A stretch of 38,624 nt of DNA. Origin: Bacteroidota bacterium. Its GTDB lineage: Bacteria; Bacteroidota; Bacteroidia; Bacteroidales; JAAUTT01. Positions within the stretch are counted from its first letter, which is position 1; each line of letters begins with the position of its first letter. Both the position numbers and the translations under genes were made by a program. The stretch is from assembly GCA_020048915.1 (NCBI GenBank), contig JAIFLU010000037.1, forward strand, positions 1 through 38,624, written 5' to 3'. Positions 23,937 to 32,571 of the stretch are shown here, piece after piece. The notes beneath the pieces are model-generated. The model had not been told where the DNA came from, did not search any database, and worked only from the letters and a program-made list of their open reading frames with translations.

Positions 23937-24449
23937 ATGACAACTAATAATTTTGAACCGCAATTCCTGAGGGCTTACCAGTACCTTGAAACAGGAGAAG
24001 TATGCAATGCCAGAATGATGTTGGATGAGATACTGCTGAATGAACCCGCTTATGCCAGAGCTCATTATCTTATGGGATGGATATATTTAAACCACATGGC
24101 CGATTACAAAAAAGCCGAAAAGCACTTCAAACTTTGCCGGCAATATGAGCCGAACTTTGCACCGAACTATACAGTTTATGCCGATGTTTTGACAATACAG
24201 GATAAGCTCGATGATTTGATATCTTTGGCAACCGATTCACTTAGCGTTCCTGGGATAGACCGCTCGTATATGTTCTACCAAATTGCAAGGGCAAAGGAAA
24301 CACGCGAAAATTATCGCGAAGCTTTACGGTTTATCAAAAAGTCGAAAAAATACAGTACTTCTCCCGACTGGATGCTTTTTATCAATAAGGAGAAAAGCCG
24401 GATTAGCAGAAAAATTGGGTTTTTCAGACAAATAGCTGCATTACTTTGA
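23937..24449 (+). CDS. TPR-repeat protein
   Basis: A 170-residue soluble helical protein with tetratricopeptide-like repeats, for example ARMMLDEILLNEPAYARAHY, LMGWIYLNHMADYKKAEKHF and IARAKETRENYREALRFIKK. The repeats carry the small-residue/aromatic pattern of TPRs (W-x2-Y, A-x3-F, P near the repeat end). There is no signal peptide. TPR proteins mediate protein contacts and the partner is unknown. It is expressed behind an attenuator-like leader and follows the sigma/nuclease fusion and GNAT remnant. Confidence 0.75.
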   Translation: MTTNNFEPQFLRAYQYLETGEVCNARMMLDEILLNEPAYARAHYLMGWIYLNHMADYKKAEKHFKLCRQYEPNFAPNYTVYADVLTIQDKLDDLISLATDSLSVPGIDRSYMFYQIARAKETRENYREALRFIKKSKKYSTSPDWMLFINKEKSRISRKIGFFRQIAALL

Positions 24450-24553
24450 AGAGATCGGCTAATAGAAAATTATTTACTTGAAAATTGCTGGTTTTCACCT
24501 TTATAAATTGTTTAATACCCTAATTCCTTTCAATAAAGGAGAAAAATACATGT

Positions 24554-24979
24554 TTATGGAATCACAATTTCTTCTTTGCGAAATGCATCATAAGATTCTC
24601 CTTTATAGGAAGGCAAAGTAATTTTCAAATCTGGATCCAGCCAAATTGTTATTGTTTTTCCTGAATATATTGATTTTGAAATAGGAACACTTATTTCTGC
24701 TGTTTCAAAGAACATATTAATAATACCATCTGAAATGCTTGCATTTGTTTTTCCAGATATCACCATTAATGTATTATACATTATTTTATACTCAATATCT
24801 ACAGGCTTTCCGGTAGCAGTAAATTGAATTTGTGCTTTAAAACTTACCTTTTCATTCAGATAAGTTGGTTTACTTTTAAAGGAAACTAATCCCTTGTTCA
24901 ATAGTGATTCGGAATTTGGTTCTTTTGAACATGTTGTAAAAACATAGACAATACTCAATAGAATAAATATTTTTCTCAT
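24554..24979 (-). CDS. Small predicted lipoprotein of unknown function
   Basis: A 141-residue protein with a hydrophobic signal (FILLSIVYVFTTC) and a lipobox-like cysteine at residue 17, followed by SKEPNSE. The following charged residues resemble the surface-export signal described for Bacteroidota lipoproteins (inference). The rest is predicted beta-rich (YLNEKVSFKAQIQFTA, ISVPISKSIYSGKTITIWL). I recognise no family. It is a single gene convergent with the TPR gene. Confidence 0.6.
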   Translation of the reverse strand: MRKIFILLSIVYVFTTCSKEPNSESLLNKGLVSFKSKPTYLNEKVSFKAQIQFTATGKPVDIEYKIMYNTLMVISGKTNASISDGIINMFFETAEISVPISKSIYSGKTITIWLDPDLKITLPSYKGESYDAFRKEEIVIP

Positions 24980-25363
24980 ACTTTTTATTATAAATATACT
25001 CGTGACATATGACTTTCACATTAAATAATTCTGAAGGTTGACATAAATTAATGATATGTAATGGAAGTTAAATTATTACTGTTTTTATGAAGAGTAATCC
25101 TATTTTAGTCCTCAATATAAAATTACTGGTTTTTAGCATTATGTTTTTATTTGAATTTAACCTACTAACCAGCGGAAAGAATCCCCTCGGCTGAATGTCT
25201 AAATATTAAAAGATTAGTTGTTAGTCCCCTAATGCATTACGTTAATCTTAATTGTTATTAATGTTCAATTAGATATTTATTTAAACTTAATACCCTATTA
25301 AAAGTGGCTAAAGATTAGCGACCGAACTTCGCCTTCGAAACAAACCCTAAATTTTTGCTATCC
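24980..25363. other. Divergent intergenic region before TonB receptor 3
   Basis: A 384-bp AT-rich spacer. CTAAC/CTAAT/TTAGTCC words occur (25165, 25199, 25220, 25229) but not at an 11-bp period, so this promoter does not share the PHO-box-like pattern. A 35-codon ORF (25087-25194) is not convincing. No clear -7 element was assigned. Confidence 0.3.
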
Positions 25364-28300
25364 ATGAAAAAATTATTTTATTTTTCAATTTTAACTTTTT
25401 TCCTTTTCTCTCTCAATGTCTTTTCGCAAGTAACCACCTCTTCCATTCGGGGGATTGTACTCGATGACAAAAACGAAGCACTTACCGGGGCTACTATTGT
25501 AGCTATACATGTTCCTTCCGGAACCAAATACGCCAACATTTGCGATTTGGACGGACGCTTTAATATAAGCAATATGCGTATCGGTGGCCCTTACCAGGTA
25601 ACCGTTTCACTGATAAGTTATGCGTCTAAAACCTATAACGATGTTTACCTGAGCCTTGGAAATGTCGCTGAAATTAATGTTAGCTTAATCCCTTCCTCTA
25701 CCGAGTTAAACGAGGTAATTGTAACGGCTGGTAAAAACGACATTATTAATAAAGACCGCACAGGAGCTGCCATAAACATCTCGAACGAGGCAGTATCGGC
25801 TATTCCATCCATCTCCAGAGGATTGAAGGATTTTACAAAAATCAGCCCCCTGGCAAATACCAGCGGTAGCGGTACTTCCTTTGCCGGAAGCAATAACCGT
25901 TACAACCAATTTGCCATAGATGGTTTGGTAAATAACGATGTGTTTGGATTAGCAGCCTCGGGAACCAATGGCGGTCAAACCGGAATCGAACCAATTAGCT
26001 TAGATGCTATTGAAGAATTTCAGATTAACATTGCTCCTTACGATGTTCGCCAGGGTGGTTTTACCGGCGGAGGTATAAATGCTGTTACCAAAAGCGGTTC
26101 CAATACCTTGCACGGTTCGGCCTATTATTATGGAAACAACCAAAATTTTGTTAGTCAGAATAACCCTGTTACGGAAACAGGAAACAGCAAATATGCCAAA
26201 TACAAAGATTACCAAGGAGGCATTACCCTTGGCGGGCCAATTATTAAGAACAAAGTATTCTTTTTTGTTAACGGAGAGATGACCCGAAAAAGAACACCGC
26301 TTTCGTATGCTCCGGGAACTGCTGGTTCTAACATTACACTGGATGAGGTAAACCGGGTTCTTGCCGTTTTAAACCGAGTTGCACCTGGCTATGATCCGGG
26401 AGGTTATGACGATATTGCTTCGGAAACCAACAGCAATAAATTTTTGGCTAAAATAAACTGGAACATAAACGACAAACATAAACTTACCTTGCGCCATAGT
26501 TATACATTTGGCGAAAATATTGATATCAGCCGTGGACAAAATGCTTTGCGTTTTTACAACAATGGCGTTTATTTCCCCAGCACCACTAATTCTACCGGAT
26601 TGGAACTGAACAGTATTTTCAATACCAAAATGGCAAACCGCTTACTTGTGGGCTATACGCGAGTTAGAGATGATCGGGATCCTTTGGGAAATCCATTTTC
26701 AACCATTCGGGTGAACCTCGATGGTGGTAAAACAATAACGCTTGGAAACGAAAACTCCTCTGTAGCCAACCAGCTTGATCAGGACATTATATCGTTTGAC
26801 AACGATTTCAACCTGTATCTAGGAAAACACACCCTTACCTTTGGTACACACAACGAAATGTATAATTTTTATAACTTATTCGTTCAGAATATATATGGTA
26901 ACTATGCCTATAAAAACCTTGCCCAGTTCGAATCAATTGGTACTGCTACCGAAGTTGCTCCTACCTTTTATGGAATTGGGTACTCTTTTGCCGGCGATGA
27001 TAATCCTTCTCAAGGTAAGGGAGCTGCTGAGTTTACTGCTTTTCAGTTAGGCTTTTATGCCCAGGATGAATTTAAAGTAACCAATAACCTTCAGGTAACC
27101 GCAGGTTTGCGTGTAGATATCCCTATTTTCCCGGATAAACCCGAAAAGAATGCCGATTTCAATACCGCCTATGCCTCGCAGGAAATTTCTACCGGAACAG
27201 TTCCGGAAACCAAGTTATTATGGTCGCCCCGCATAGGTTTTAACTGGGATGTGTTCAACAACAAATCGCTTCAGGTTCGTGGAGGAACAGGATTATTTAC
27301 CGGCCGCGTTCCGTTTGTATGGGTGTCGAATCAATTCTCGAACAATGGTCAGTTAAATGGAGCTTACAGTGTGGGTGGCTCTTCTTCCAGTTCAAATCCA
27401 ATTACGAATCCTGCCGGTTTAAAATTCACTGCTGATCCATTCAGTCAGCCCTTGGCAGAAGATTTGGGAAAGACCGCCGGAAGAGGCGCCATCAATGTTA
27501 TCGATAAGAACTTCAAATTCCCACAGGTTTTCCGTTCGAATATTGCCATTGATAAAACCTTGCCTTTTGGCGTTGTAGCAACTGTTGAGGCTATTTTTAG
27601 CAAAACCATAAACAACATCAACTTTACCAACTTAAACCGCCAGGTCGATCCTAATTTTGTATTCAGCGGCCCCGATCAACGCGAACGGTATACCTCCGGA
27701 AGCGCTGACCCAACCAATAAATCGTATGTAAGTAATTCAAGGCTAAACAGTGGTTACGAGGAAATCATTAAACTCAACAATACCAATAAAGGCTATTCGT
27801 ATAATTTTGTATTTCAATTGCAAAAAGCCTTCAAAAAAGGGTTGCAGGCGTCGGCAGCCTATACTTTTGGCGAATCGATGGACTTAAACTCCGGAACTTC
27901 CAGCGTTGCGTATTCCAACTGGCGCTATGTTAACAACGTTCATGGTTTGAACGACCTGGGGCTTACCACTTCTAACTTCAGTACCCGTTCCCGTATCCTT
28001 GGTTTTGTTTCGTATAAAATAAACTACCTGGGCGATTATATGTCATCGCAAATCTCTTTATTCTATAACGGACAGTCGGGTCAGCCCCTTTCTTACATTT
28101 ATGATGGCGACATGAACAACGATGGCACCTCCAACGATTTGATCTTTATCCCAAAATCGGCCGATGAAATCAACCTGGTTTCGTTTACCAAAACTGTTGA
28201 TGGGAACACTGTTACAGTTACTCCACAAGAGCAATGGGAGCAACTGAATTCTTTTATTGAAAGTGATGAATATTTAAAAAATCGCCGTGGCGAATATGCA

Positions 28301-28660
28301 CACCGCAATGCTGCCAGTTCGGTGCCATTTCAGCATCAATTTGATCTGCGTTTGCAACAGGATTTCAAAGTTAGAATTGGTGGGGTTGAAAATAAACTTC
28401 AGATTACGTTCGACATTATTAATGCCGGTAACCTGATAAACAAGGACTGGGGTCGTCAGTATTATGCTTCGAACCAGCAAATCAGCTTAATAAAGTATGT
28501 TGGATTATACGATTCAGATCCTTCGGCAAATGTGAATTATTCCGAAAATAAACCTACGTTCAACTATAACGGAAACGGGTTAACTAAAAACAAGCCATAC
28601 AGCACTTCCGACCTGGCATCGCGTTGGAGGGCACAGTTCGGTGTCCGATATGTTTTTTAA
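25364..28660 (+). CDS. Oar-like TonB-dependent receptor with carboxypeptidase-regulatory domain (receptor 3)
   Basis: A 1098-residue outer membrane protein starting at ATG 25364 (an upstream TTG at 25355 is less likely). The signal peptide ends near NVFSQ. A carboxypeptidase-regulatory-like domain follows (SIRGIVLDDKNEALTGATIV), then a plug with EAVSAIPSISRGLKDFTKISP, NQFAIDGLVNND, ISLDAIEEFQINIAPYDVRQ and GGGINAVTKSGSNTLHGSAYYY, the pattern of Oar/Cna-B-like receptors. The barrel ends in WRAQFGVRYVF with the C-terminal aromatic residue of outer membrane proteins. It precedes an ENPP-type phosphodiesterase, so nucleotides or other phosphodiester compounds are possible ligands or products (inference). 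Confidence 0.92.
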   Translation: MKKLFYFSILTFFLFSLNVFSQVTTSSIRGIVLDDKNEALTGATIVAIHVPSGTKYANICDLDGRFNISNMRIGGPYQVTVSLISYASKTYNDVYLSLGNVAEINVSLIPSSTELNEVIVTAGKNDIINKDRTGAAINISNEAVSAIPSISRGLKDFTKISPLANTSGSGTSFAGSNNRYNQFAIDGLVNNDVFGLAASGTNGGQTGIEPISLDAIEEFQINIAPYDVRQGGFTGGGINAVTKSGSNTLHGSAYYYGNNQNFVSQNNPVTETGNSKYAKYKDYQGGITLGGPIIKNKVFFFVNGEMTRKRTPLSYAPGTAGSNITLDEVNRVLAVLNRVAPGYDPGGYDDIASETNSNKFLAKINWNINDKHKLTLRHSYTFGENIDISRGQNALRFYNNGVYFPSTTNSTGLELNSIFNTKMANRLLVGYTRVRDDRDPLGNPFSTIRVNLDGGKTITLGNENSSVANQLDQDIISFDNDFNLYLGKHTLTFGTHNEMYNFYNLFVQNIYGNYAYKNLAQFESIGTATEVAPTFYGIGYSFAGDDNPSQGKGAAEFTAFQLGFYAQDEFKVTNNLQVTAGLRVDIPIFPDKPEKNADFNTAYASQEISTGTVPETKLLWSPRIGFNWDVFNNKSLQVRGGTGLFTGRVPFVWVSNQFSNNGQLNGAYSVGGSSSSSNPITNPAGLKFTADPFSQPLAEDLGKTAGRGAINVIDKNFKFPQVFRSNIAIDKTLPFGVVATVEAIFSKTINNINFTNLNRQVDPNFVFSGPDQRERYTSGSADPTNKSYVSNSRLNSGYEEIIKLNNTNKGYSYNFVFQLQKAFKKGLQASAAYTFGESMDLNSGTSSVAYSNWRYVNNVHGLNDLGLTTSNFSTRSRILGFVSYKINYLGDYMSSQISLFYNGQSGQPLSYIYDGDMNNDGTSNDLIFIPKSADEINLVSFTKTVDGNTVTVTPQEQWEQLNSFIESDEYLKNRRGEYAHRNAASSVPFQHQFDLRLQQDFKVRIGGVENKLQITFDIINAGNLINKDWGRQYYASNQQISLIKYVGLYDSDPSANVNYSENKPTFNYNGNGLTKNKPYSTSDLASRWRAQFGVRYVF

Positions 28661-28718
28661 CCATCACAAAGCGAATACTTGAGTTGCCTTACATAGCTTA
28701 CGATGGTGTATTAAGGGA

Positions 28719-28755
28719 AAGACTGGGTGCATCAGCACTCAGTCTTATGCTTTTT
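28719..28755 (+). terminator. Intrinsic terminator after TonB receptor 3
   Basis: AAGACTGGGTGC (28719-28730) pairs with GCACTCAGTCTT (28735-28746), a 12-bp stem with one wobble and a 4-base loop. A short T-run follows at 28751-28755. It lies 30 bp before the ENPP gene, so partial read-through could set receptor-to-enzyme ratios. Confidence 0.65.
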
Positions 28756-28785
28756 AAAATCTTTTAAATCTTAAAAATAGAACGT

Positions 28786-29976
28786 ATGAGATTGTTTTTT
28801 TCATTTCTGGTTACCATCTTTCTTTTCAATCCTGGAATTGCGCAGGAGAGATATGTGGTGATGGTTTCGATGGATGGGTTCCGATGGGACTATTCAAGCC
28901 TTTACCATACTCCCAATCTCGATAAAATTGCTAAGAAAGGGGTAAAAGCCAATTCGTTAATCCCCTCTTTCCCATCGGTTACTTTCCCTAACCACTATTC
29001 AATTGCAACCGGCTTGTATCCTGACCATCATGGATTGGTAGCCAATAATTTTTACGATTCCACCCTGCGGTTATCCTATGCAATAAACAACCGGAAAATG
29101 GTGGAAGACAAGCGCTTTTATAGCGGAGAACCTATATGGAATACAGCTGGAAGGCAAGGCTTGAAAACAGCATCCTATTTTTGGGTTGGAAGCGAAACGC
29201 CTGTGAACGATATGCAGCCAACCTACTGGAAAAAGTATGACGGAAAAGTAAAATACGAAAGCCGCATCGATACAGTAGCAAAATGGCTTTCTCTACCTGA
29301 AAAAGATCGTCCGAGGCTTGTTCTGCTTTATTTTTCAGAGCCCGACCATACAGGACATACCTATGGGCCAAACAGTCCAAACACCAAAAAAGTGGTCGAA
29401 AACTTAGATTCCTTAGTAGGAGTGCTCACTAAAAAGCTCCGAAAAACCCCTGTAGCAAAAAATATCGATTTAATCATTGTCTCCGATCATGGCATGGGCC
29501 CAATTGAAGCATCCAAAAACATTGTTATCGACCAGTATATTTCGAAAAACTGGTGCAAGCAAATTGAAGGGTACAATCCCATATATACTATTTTGCCAGA
29601 AGTTGGTTATGAAGATTCTATTTTGTTAAATTTAAAGAAGGTGGAGCATTTACAGATATGGAGAAAAGCTGAAGTGCCTCAGTACCTCAATTACGGAACC
29701 AATCCCAGGATTTTCCCCTTGGTGGTATTGGCTGATTCGAGCTACAGCCTAACCTGGAGTTTTAAGAAGACGGAAAAAGGAGGGGCGCATGGGTACGATA
29801 TCCGCAATACCGATATGCATGGTATTTTTTATGCGGTTGGACCGGATTTTAAAAAGAGGTATCAGCAATCTTCCTTTCAGAACATACATATTTATAATTT
29901 GATAGCAAGACTACTTAATATAAACCCGGCAACAAATGATGGCGATATAAAAGTAACCGAGCAAATGCTTAAATAA
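28786..29976 (+). CDS. Ectonucleotide pyrophosphatase/phosphodiesterase (ENPP) family protein
   Basis: A 396-residue exported enzyme of the alkaline phosphatase superfamily, NPP branch, which splits phosphodiesters or nucleotide pyrophosphates using two zinc ions. The signal peptide ends near GIAQ (residue 20). The catalytic set is complete: D30 (VSMDGFRWD), nucleophile T66 in FPSVTFPNHYS, D187 and H191 (EPDHTGH), D234/H235 (VSDHGMG) and H335 (GGAHGYD). The periplasmic or surface location and the neighbouring receptor suggest release of phosphate-containing products from external nucleotides. Confidence 0.93.
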   Translation: MRLFFSFLVTIFLFNPGIAQERYVVMVSMDGFRWDYSSLYHTPNLDKIAKKGVKANSLIPSFPSVTFPNHYSIATGLYPDHHGLVANNFYDSTLRLSYAINNRKMVEDKRFYSGEPIWNTAGRQGLKTASYFWVGSETPVNDMQPTYWKKYDGKVKYESRIDTVAKWLSLPEKDRPRLVLLYFSEPDHTGHTYGPNSPNTKKVVENLDSLVGVLTKKLRKTPVAKNIDLIIVSDHGMGPIEASKNIVIDQYISKNWCKQIEGYNPIYTILPEVGYEDSILLNLKKVEHLQIWRKAEVPQYLNYGTNPRIFPLVVLADSSYSLTWSFKKTEKGGAHGYDIRNTDMHGIFYAVGPDFKKRYQQSSFQNIHIYNLIARLLNINPATNDGDIKVTEQMLK

Positions 29977-29990
29977 TTGGAATTGGGTTT

Positions 29991-29998
29991 TACTTTTG
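29991..29998 (+). promoter_or_regulatory. Candidate -7 element upstream of the alpha/beta hydrolase
   Basis: TACTTTTG is a perfect TAnnTTTG match, but it lies about 115 bp before the ATG at 30115 and only 15 bp after the previous stop. No CTAAC units accompany it. Confidence 0.3.
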
Positions 29999-30114
29999 CG
30001 CTTTTCCATGTTCCCGATGAAACACTCTGAGTCAAACTGGAAAGTTTGAATTATTATGGGTGGGTTGGCCAAAACAATATAAAGTTTAGACTCTAATTTG
30101 TATAAAAAAAATCT

Positions 30115-30942
30115 ATGAAAATACTTCTCTATTCGTTTATTACAACAGTTTTAGTTGTATCGTGTAATAAAAACAACGAAAATCCTAAGGTTTCTTTTAA
30201 AGAAGCTTCTGTTAATTTATCCACCCATAAATTATCAACCTTTTCTATATCAAATAATTCAAAATATTTTTTAGTTTTTGAATCAGGATTGGGCGACAGC
30301 CATTCGGTATGGAATGAAAAGAATATTGTGGAAGAAATGAGTAAAACTTGCGATGTTTTGCTATATGACAGAGCCGGTTATGGGAATTCAGAAACTGGGC
30401 CTGTACCAAGAAATATTGACAGATTAAGTGCAGAACTAGATAGTGTTCTCAATTTATTACTAAGCAATAGAAAAGCAATCCTTATTGGTCATTCCCTGGG
30501 AGGTATGGTCATACGGGATTATGCTATTAAAAATCCGGACAAAACTGCGGCTTTGTTATTTGTTGATCCATCGCATGAATATTACAATCATCCATCGCAA
30601 TCGGATGAAGATATGATTTATAATTCCTTTAGCAGTGCATATGGTGCAAAAAATGGAGCAACCATGGAAGCGAGAGAGCTGATTGAAGATTCGCAGTATT
30701 TAGAAACACTTCCTGATTTGCCTAACATTCCGGTTATAGTAATAACCAGCATGAAGACTGATGCATCTCATTCTTCTGCAGACAGGAAAGTATGGTTTGA
30801 TGCCCATGAACTATTGAAAAATGGCATAACAGATTTCACACATGTTATAACTTCAAAATCCGGGCATTATATAATGAGGGATGAGCCCAAGCTTATTGTT
30901 GACCATTTAAAGCTGTTGATTGCGAAATTACCCAACAATTAA
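30115..30942 (+). CDS. Alpha/beta-hydrolase lipoprotein
   Basis: A 275-residue exported lipoprotein (lipobox VVSC, Cys17) with an alpha/beta-hydrolase fold. The oxyanion region is FESGLGDSHSVW, the LLYDRAGYGNSE loop follows, the nucleophile elbow is GHSLGG with S127, and the catalytic histidine is H251 in SKSGHYIMRDEP. The acid is probably D214 or D216 in SMKTDASHSS or D151 in FVDPSHEY. The substrate is unknown. It lies between two phosphatase-superfamily genes on the same strand but has its own leader. Confidence 0.85.
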   Translation: MKILLYSFITTVLVVSCNKNNENPKVSFKEASVNLSTHKLSTFSISNNSKYFLVFESGLGDSHSVWNEKNIVEEMSKTCDVLLYDRAGYGNSETGPVPRNIDRLSAELDSVLNLLLSNRKAILIGHSLGGMVIRDYAIKNPDKTAALLFVDPSHEYYNHPSQSDEDMIYNSFSSAYGAKNGATMEARELIEDSQYLETLPDLPNIPVIVITSMKTDASHSSADRKVWFDAHELLKNGITDFTHVITSKSGHYIMRDEPKLIVDHLKLLIAKLPNN

Positions 30943-30971
30943 ATAAATATTAATTTATTAACAGAAGTAGA

Positions 30972-31038
30972 CTAACAAAATCCTAATAATCAAATAATAA
31001 TGTAAAAATGCTTTACTAATAAAGCACATTTACTTTTG
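30972..31038 (+). promoter_or_regulatory. PHO-box-like promoter of the alkaline-phosphatase-superfamily gene
   Basis: CTAACAAAATC (30972), CTAATAATCAA (30983) and CTAATAAAGCA (31016, three 11-bp steps further) precede a perfect TAnnTTTG element, TACTTTTG (31031-31038), 15 bp after the start of the last unit. A hairpin TGCTTTA/TAAAGCA (31009-31026) overlaps the last unit and could instead be a terminator of the hydrolase transcript. Confidence 0.5.
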
Positions 31039-31063
31039 GGTAAATGAATAATTTACATTTTAT

Positions 31064-32167
31064 ATGAAAAGGTTTTTCACTTCCCTGATAGCTTTTGCAG
31101 TATCCACAGTAATTTCATTTGCACAAACTGACCATGAAACTCAAAATGTGATCCTAATAACCTACGATGGCCTTCGTTGGCAGGAGGTATTTAAAGGAGC
31201 AGAGAAAAGACTTTTAATAGACGACAGCCTATCCGTTGTAAATGAAATAAACTATTCGGAAAGACATAAATTATTGCCTTTTTTGTGGGGTACAATTTCA
31301 CAGAAAGGTCAAATTTACGGAAACAGGGATTACAATAACAAAGTAAATGTAAGTAACAACTTTTGGTTCTCGTATCCAGGTTATAATGAAATCCTAACCG
31401 GAATTAAAAAGGACAGGAAAATATTCTCCAATCGAAAAGTGTACAATCCTAACATCACAGTTTTTGAATATTTAAATTCGTCCGCAGCTTTTCAGAATAA
31501 AGTAGCTGCTTTTGGTTCATGGGAATTGTTTCCTTTTATTTTTAACGATCAGCGCTGCGGTTTTATGGTGAATGCAGGTAACCAACCCATAAATCACGCT
31601 CACCTAAATGCAAGGGAAATTGAATTAAATAAATTACTTTCTAATTCTAAATCACCCTGGGCTTGTATCCGCCCGGATACTCTAACCTATAGATTTGCTT
31701 TGGAATACATGAAAGAATGCACTCCAAATGTTGTATTTATTTCTTTTGGGGAGACTGATGAATACGGGCACGATGGCAATTACAGCGGATACCTGGCCGC
31801 TATAAAAAGAACTGACCAGTACATTGAAAATATTTGGAATTTTGTTCAATCGAACGAACATTACCGCGATAAAACATCAATAATTATAACCACCGACCAT
31901 GGCCGTGGATACCTGTTTCGCAATAGCTGGAAAAGACATGGGCGATGTTTCTTAGGTTCGGACCAAACCTGGTGTGCAGTTATGGGGCCAGAAACCTATC
32001 CCACAGGCGAAGTTAAAACTTCGGGACAATTGCATTCGAATCAGCTGGCAAGCACAATTGCGACTCTGCTTAAAACAAACTATAATTTATACAGTAATAT
32101 CGGGAAACCAATTATACAGATCGTTAGTAAAGAAACACCTGAAATACTAACTGGGTTTGTTGAATAA
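31064..32167 (+). CDS. Alkaline-phosphatase-superfamily hydrolase, exported
   Basis: A 367-residue exported protein (signal peptide to about ISFAQ) of the alkaline phosphatase/sulfatase/phosphoglycerate mutase superfamily. Metal ligands and nucleophile are visible: D35 (ITYDGLRW), S103 in NFWFSYPGYNEILTG as the probable nucleophile, D232 and H236 (GETDEYGHDGNY), D278/H279 (TTDHGRG), and a histidine in KRHGRC. It is distinct from the ENPP protein upstream. Phosphomonoesterase or phosphodiesterase activity is likely but cannot be chosen. Its promoter carries the repeats shared with the phn operon. Confidence 0.88.
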   Translation: MKRFFTSLIAFAVSTVISFAQTDHETQNVILITYDGLRWQEVFKGAEKRLLIDDSLSVVNEINYSERHKLLPFLWGTISQKGQIYGNRDYNNKVNVSNNFWFSYPGYNEILTGIKKDRKIFSNRKVYNPNITVFEYLNSSAAFQNKVAAFGSWELFPFIFNDQRCGFMVNAGNQPINHAHLNAREIELNKLLSNSKSPWACIRPDTLTYRFALEYMKECTPNVVFISFGETDEYGHDGNYSGYLAAIKRTDQYIENIWNFVQSNEHYRDKTSIIITTDHGRGYLFRNSWKRHGRCFLGSDQTWCAVMGPETYPTGEVKTSGQLHSNQLASTIATLLKTNYNLYSNIGKPIIQIVSKETPEILTGFVE

Positions 32168-32571
32168 TAACAAAGTATAAATTTTATCCAAAAAAGGTTC
32201 AGTACAAGTGGGAGTAATCTACACATTTACTGAATAGAAGTACGAAGATCAACATTGGAATACCTGCAATTAATAAGTACATTAAATCTTCCTTATTCTT
32301 TTGAAGGATTTCTTTTAGATGTTCAATTATTGTTTTCATAAACGAACACTTTTTTGTTTTGCATTATAAAAGTATGAATGATACATGAAGTGATCGTAAA
32401 CTTAGTATTAAGATAATATTAATGATTTTTAGTGTGTTAATGCTAGTAAATCAAATACTTATTTGTATTAAATAGGTCAGCAGAGCTAATAACTATGAAT
32501 AATTTAATTCCAAATAAATAATCAGTTTACATTCAGGTAGTTCCTTTAAGTCCTTATGAAAACTGGATAAA
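32168..32571. other. Intergenic region before the OlsF-like gene
   Basis: A 404-bp AT-rich gap. Apart from the 46-codon minus-strand ORF, it holds isolated CTAAT (32486) and TTAAT words not in 11-bp phase. No convincing promoter for the acyltransferase gene was found. Confidence 0.3.
32199..32339 (-). CDS. Possible small membrane protein (46 aa)
   Basis: A short ORF with an amphipathic charged N-terminus (MKTIIEHLKEILQKNKEDL) and a hydrophobic segment of about 20 residues (LLIAGIPMLIFVLLFSK), ending KCVDYSHLY. TACTTTTA, 7 of 8 to the -7 consensus, lies about 30 bp upstream on the same strand. It is antisense to nothing and fills an otherwise empty 404-bp gap. No family is recognised, and the ORF could be fortuitous. 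Confidence 0.4.
   Translation of the reverse strand: MKTIIEHLKEILQKNKEDLMYLLIAGIPMLIFVLLFSKCVDYSHLY

Noticed and set aside
25087-25194. 35-codon plus-strand ORF with a hydrophobic stretch (LLVFSIMFLFEF)
   Set aside because: It lies in an AT-rich promoter region, has no recognisable start signal, family or conserved context, and is short enough to be chance.
25199-25233. CTAAA/CTAAT and TTAGTCC words upstream of TonB receptor 3 as another PHO-box-like site
   Set aside because: Their spacings (30, 7 and 8 bp) do not fit the 11-bp period and no -7 element lies 15 bp downstream.
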